In this document: piece after piece, positions 29,261-32,963 of the stretch | Position numbering within the stretch: position 1 is the stretch's first letter | Layout: every line of letters starts with the position of its first letter | From: Asterionellopsis glacialis | Lineage: Eukaryota > Bacillariophyta > Plagiogrammaphyceae > Rhaphoneidales > Asterionellopsidaceae | Reading direction: 5' to 3' | Assembly (NCBI GenBank): GCA_014885115.2 | Contig: WKLE02003615.1 | Coordinates: 1-32,963, forward strand | Length of the DNA: 32,963 nucleotides | Notes under the pieces: model-generated | The model's database searches: none | Seen by the model: only the letters and a program-made list of their open reading frames with translations | Told to the model about the DNA's origin: nothing | Position numbers and translations under genes: made by a program

Positions 29261-29442
29261 TTGATCTCTATTTTGTGAAAGGAAATTAGATGTCTTTTTG
29301 ATAAGGAGCCTGTGTTCTATTTAGGAAAATGAAACTTTATGTTCGTAAAAACATTCCATCAAAACATAAAACGAATGGTTCGCTGCAGTGTTTTTCGTTA
29401 CTTTCACTATAACTATTATTTTTATTTATGCAAGATTGTTCC
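29261..29442. repeat. Direct repeat, copy 2 (~182 bp)
   Basis: Second copy, offset about 236 bases from the first. The period suggests a tandem duplication of a unit slightly longer than the recognisable match. Confidence 0.8.
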
Positions 29443-29479
29443 CTAGCCAACAATTCTCAATCTATGTATTACAATCGAG

Positions 29480-31973
29480 TTAAAAAGGTCCTGTCCCAGC
29501 TGTATAGCCGCTCGCCGACCAATGCCAACAGTTACAGAAAGGCTCTATGCTGTTCCGTGCATAACCTCGATCTCCTTTGTTCCTTTGTGCTTTAGGATAC
29601 GTGACGCTATCCACGGTCTCCCAACTACCATTGACCATCTTTTGAAGACTGATTGTATCGCCCTTATTATTTAGGCCGAACAGGCGGTTCTTGTTGCAAA
29701 CATTTTTTTCAGGAAACTGATTAGAATTTCTACAGAATGTATAATATCCATTAGCCAGTACTTCACCAGTCAGCTTTTTACACCTATTCTTTGTTGAACT
29801 GCAAAGCCGATACGAAGTTTCATCGAGCTTTATATCAGTTGAATCCGGATTATAAATTTCAACGAATTCGCCGAACTTATCAGGAACTGCCTTTGGATTA
29901 GGCAATATCTCAGAAAGGATCAAATCTTTCTGATTTTCAGAAGGGGTTGGAGGGGACGTAGGTTCCGGAGTAGAAGAGGTTGGAGGGGACGTAGGTTCCG
30001 GGGTAGAAGGGGTTGGAGGAGACGTAGGTTCCGGAGTAGAAGGGGTTGGAGGGGATGTCGGTTCCGGAGTAGAAGGGGTTGGAGGGGACGTGGGTTCTGG
30101 AGTAGAAGTGGTAATTGAGACTTCATTCGATGAGCTGCTTGCACCACCAGCATTAGTTGCTGTAACAACATAGTAGTATGCAGGACTTCTGGTATTGATG
30201 AGGGTGTCATCAACAAACGTTGTTCCGATATTATTTGTCTTGATATCTGTGTACGGACCTCCTGTGGTTGTGGAGCGCTTGACTGTATAACCGGTCGCTC
30301 TGTCCGAACTAGACCACTCCAATCTCGCTCGGGAATTTCCGTCAAGGAGAACAACGGATAGGCCAGTAGGTGCAACTGGTGCAGCTACATCATTAACTCG
30401 AACGATGAAAGTTCCAGAACTCTGGTCTGATACCAATACATTGCCAGAAGGTAAGAAAGAGTATAGATTCCAAGCTCCATCGTACTCTGTGCGTATATTT
30501 CGTTCATACGACCCGTCACCATCAGGATCTCTGTATGTCTCGTATTTGCCTACCTCCACTGCGTTGGCAGGGTTTGAAATATCAAAAACACGAAAGCCTG
30601 CCTCATAGTAGGCTGTGAGGAGATAGTTTCCTCGTACCTGTCCGTTGTGAACAATAGCGTCTCCCTCCGTACTTTCGCCTGACCATTTAATGACTGATAC
30701 TTGGAAAGGCGTGGATGGGTCTGAGATATCCCAAACTATAATATCAAAATTATTTGCTTCGTCAAATGCATAGAGATACTTATTGTCCTCTGATGGGTAT
30801 ATAAAATGTGCATAAACCGAGCCAATACTGGGAGTTTCACCGATTTTGATCGGACTGCCTACACTTCGAATATTGGTAATATCTAGTAATCGGTACTTTC
30901 CAGAGTATCCATCCGCAGAGAATAACAAGTCACGGCTTGCTACATTAGACCTAGCAAAACTGTCATGACAATCATTTCCAGCTCCACTCCATGAGGAAAT
31001 TAAAGGCGGGTCCCATGGGTCTTGTTCCAAGTCGAATATTTGACAACCAAAGGAGCCTCTTGCTGTATTTAGGAATAATAGGCCATCTCCGACACTTAGT
31101 GTATGACCATAATTTGTATACCCACGATCGGCATATCTAGTAATTGGATTAGAGTTAGGTTGATGTGGTGTTGTACCGGATAGGTTAGACAAGTCAACAA
31201 CAAAGAAGTTACCATTAGATTGGGCTGCAACATAGGCTTCAAAAAATTAAAAACGGGAGGCAGGGGTCAGAGTCGGCATCTCAATAGTGCATTAATGTTC
31301 AAGTGATAAGCGCAGTGTCGGAACAAGACGTACCATAGGTTCCGTAAACTTCAACGTCACGCCAAATTGTCCCTCCGGACATACTGATCTTCTGGACTAG
31401 AAATGCCTCACCAGGGTCAGTAACATCAATAATATGCAAACCTCTACTATTGCATTGTAAGGCATACTCTCTCACACCTACTGCATAACCCCAAATTCCA
31501 TTGTATATTTCGCTGGAGGAAAGAGCTTCTGGTTCAAATCTTCCTAATCCTTCGACATTCCCATTTCCTGTGTATGGTGTGGAAACTGCCTCGACAGACA
31601 GGACATTGGTGGAGAGTGGCCGACCAAGCATACTTTGTTCCTGGTCGCCAAGATTGAGTAAATTCGATAAATAGTCTGCTGTATCTCGAGTAATTCGGCC
31701 AAGGTCGACCTCACCTTCGATATATGAGATAAGGCGAACATCCGAATCTAGACGAAATATATTATCCTTTGCGTGGTGTCCTCCTTCGAAGATCACTGCC
31801 TCAGCTTCACCCAGAATAAAGCTGAACTGTTGTTGAGAAATAAGCTCCCCAAAAAGGAGTTCGTCAAGAAAGTCTTGAACTGTTCCTCCCATCACCATTT
31901 GCTGACTTCGCGAAACGGAACTAACGGTGTTTAAAGCAATGATAAGAATTAGTAACACCATCATTCTCATCAT
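29480..31973 (-). CDS. Secreted choice-of-anchor-B propeller protein with FN3, Pro/Thr repeats and lamin-tail domain
   Basis: Two exons on the minus strand, 31973-31334 and 31236-29480, join across a 97-base intron (GTACGT donor, TGAAG acceptor); the junction restores EVYGTYAYVAAQS. The product is 798 residues. The start is the first ATG (31973), opening a signal peptide (MMVLLILIIALNTVSS). Domains in order: an N-terminal helical region; a beta-propeller of LVIVD/choice-of-anchor-B type (IWGYAVGVREYAL, GLHIIDVTDPGEAF, TIWRDVEVYG, GCQIFDLEQDP, FDIIVWDISDPSTP, GFRVFDISNPA) to about residue 495; a fibronectin III domain (about 500-589); five TPEPTSPPTPS repeats (about 592-646); and a lamin-tail domain (ILSEILPNP, EFVEIYNPDS, NKGDTISL) to the end. 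It is likely extracellular or wall-associated. This domain order is common in marine bacteria, so horizontal origin is plausible, although it now has an intron. Confidence 0.85.
29939..30103 (-). repeat. 33-bp coding minisatellite, five copies
   Basis: Encodes five TPEPTSPPTPS units (one with SS for PS). The DNA units are nearly identical (GGTTGGAGGGGACGTAGG type on the plus strand), so copy number is likely variable between strains. It is a spacer between the FN3 and lamin-tail domains. Confidence 0.9.
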
Positions 31974-32963
31974 ACTTTGTAGTTCGTAAGATGCCTTTTC
32001 CCTATTCGGATTGTGTTGGTGTGATAAATATGTGCAACAAAAATACTTCAAGTCAGAAGGCCTACAGAATAATACGTTTCGCTCTCTCTTATCTCTAGAT
32101 TTTTCTTCCCACCTAATATTGCTTCTTTCTTCGTTGGGAAATGAACACGTTGAAATTTGGGTGTTTTTATTATTAAAAAATAGACATAAAAAGCGTAAAC
32201 AGATTCTTTTGCTCGGGTAGTGGTTCTACTCTGGGTGCAACGAAGTTCAAAACTACAGGTTTGGAAAGTCCACATTATGAATTATGACTTGATAACGTTG
32301 GAATGCCATGTGCCCAGACCAGATATTTTATGGATTCCCTGGTGGCCTTGTAGATGATACATTGTAGTTTAATTTCTGTTGATCAAAGAATATTGTACTG
32401 TAGCTGTAGAATTCAGTACCGATTTCATTTTTCATAATAGGAAATCTTCCATAGTATAGTAGTTTTAGTGCTTACCTTGGTACAGTACTAATTATGGTGT
32501 CAAGTATCAAAATTTCTATCGGTAGTAGTATGTACCTTTCGTGGCAAATCAGTTTCTTTCTACCACGTTTTCGTAGGAAAATACATACGTTTAATTTTCG
32601 TTGCTTCAGTACGATGACATCAGCAAATGGTCATTCTTTTTGTCATGGTTGAAGTTTGTCGCCAGCCTCTCCTCCGAATTCAGGGTCGTGTCAGTAGGGG
32701 GGGATCGGGTATTTCCACTTTGTATGGATTTACCCAACTACTCTTTTTCCATACAAAGGCTCTTTCGAACAGCCTCCTGGCATATGCCAGATGTGGATTT
32801 ATCCCTACGGGAATGCCTACATTATAGCCCCAATATGTTCATAGAATACGGAACCTTTGCTAATGGCCTTTTTTCTTCCTTCATCGCTGGCGTTTCCACC
32901 CCTCTTTGTCCTCCCTTTTTTGTCCCCATTTGCACCTCCACGGTCCATCCACCACCTCACCAT
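31974..32963. other. Upstream region of the propeller gene; no gene seen to the window end
   Basis: About 1 kb with no supported gene. Short open frames on both strands show no recognisable protein features. The sequence near 32460-32540 has GTAGTA and GTAC words. The right edge of the window (32860-32963) is C/T-rich and could be the pyrimidine-rich leader of a gene outside the window. Confidence 0.5.

Larger units (their letters stand above)
28716..29479. other. Intergenic region between convergent genes, with a long direct repeat
   Basis: No gene. It holds the 3' ends of PP2A-A and of the propeller gene, a short TTG-type microsatellite near 28950, and two copies of a roughly 183-base sequence (listed separately). 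Confidence 0.6.

Noticed and set aside
32627..32827. A 66-codon ORF near the window end
   Set aside because: Begins in AT-rich spacer, no recognisable protein features, no supporting promoter or splice context.
1..32963. CRISPR arrays, rRNA and tRNA genes
   Set aside because: No regularly spaced repeats, no rRNA-like blocks, and no cloverleaf with a GTTCNANNC box was found by eye. A dedicated scan could still find a diverged tRNA.

Overview
The window reads as nuclear DNA of a photosynthetic stramenopile, most likely a diatom. The evidence is: compact eukaryotic genes, mostly intronless or with one GT-AG intron of about 97-146 bases; Golgi trafficking, prenylation and phosphatase subunits; and a secreted-leader protein whose predicted cleavage site falls at an 'SAF' plastid-import motif. 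The species cannot be named from the sequence alone. No rRNA, tRNA or CRISPR array was seen.

Layout. 0.1-1.2 kb: an unrecognised two-exon gene with a one-base frame break. 1.9-3.8 kb: an SPX-GDPD phosphodiesterase (phosphate sensing and lipid phosphate scavenging). 4.4-5.4 kb: an ICMT/PEMT-like membrane methyltransferase. 6.4-7.4 kb: a membrane-anchored metzincin-type protease. 8.4-9.2 kb: a plastid-type preprotein with a duplicated domain, strong codon bias and CRE-like promoter sites. 10.4-15.6 kb: a decayed mobile-element island on the minus strand. Its main relic is one approximately 950-codon reading frame joining a DDE (piggyBac-like) transposase-like half to a YqaJ-type nuclease half. 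A younger, 5'-truncated non-LTR retroelement with an 18-bp target-site duplication and a (TTAG)5 tail is inserted in it. 16.0-18.1 kb: COG8. 18.1-19.9 kb, minus strand: a kinesin-14 remnant lacking most of its motor, joined directly to another transposon-type zinc-binding fragment. 21.0-21.7 kb: an unrecognised gene. 22.5-23.7 kb: the alpha subunit of protein farnesyl/geranylgeranyltransferase. 23.8-25.3 kb, minus strand: a type II membrane sulfotransferase-like protein. 26.7-28.7 kb: PP2A scaffold subunit A. 29.5-32.0 kb, minus strand: a secreted choice-of-anchor-B propeller protein with fibronectin III, Pro/Thr repeat and lamin-tail domains, an architecture more usual in marine bacteria.

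The host genes are independent single-copy housekeeping or accessory genes rather than one pathway. Only the prenyltransferase alpha subunit and the ICMT-like methyltransferase could share a route (CAAX processing), and that is an inference. The most unusual content is the 10.4-15.6 kb island. All eight stops that interrupt otherwise coherent transposon frames are TGA, and the 10.4-13.06 kb part is almost devoid of CpG, whereas the nested retroelement keeps its CpGs. This pattern suggests methylation-driven decay of the old element followed by a later insertion. Intergenic DNA repeatedly carries GTAC-rich words (TACCTGGTAC type) and the word GTAGGACTA.
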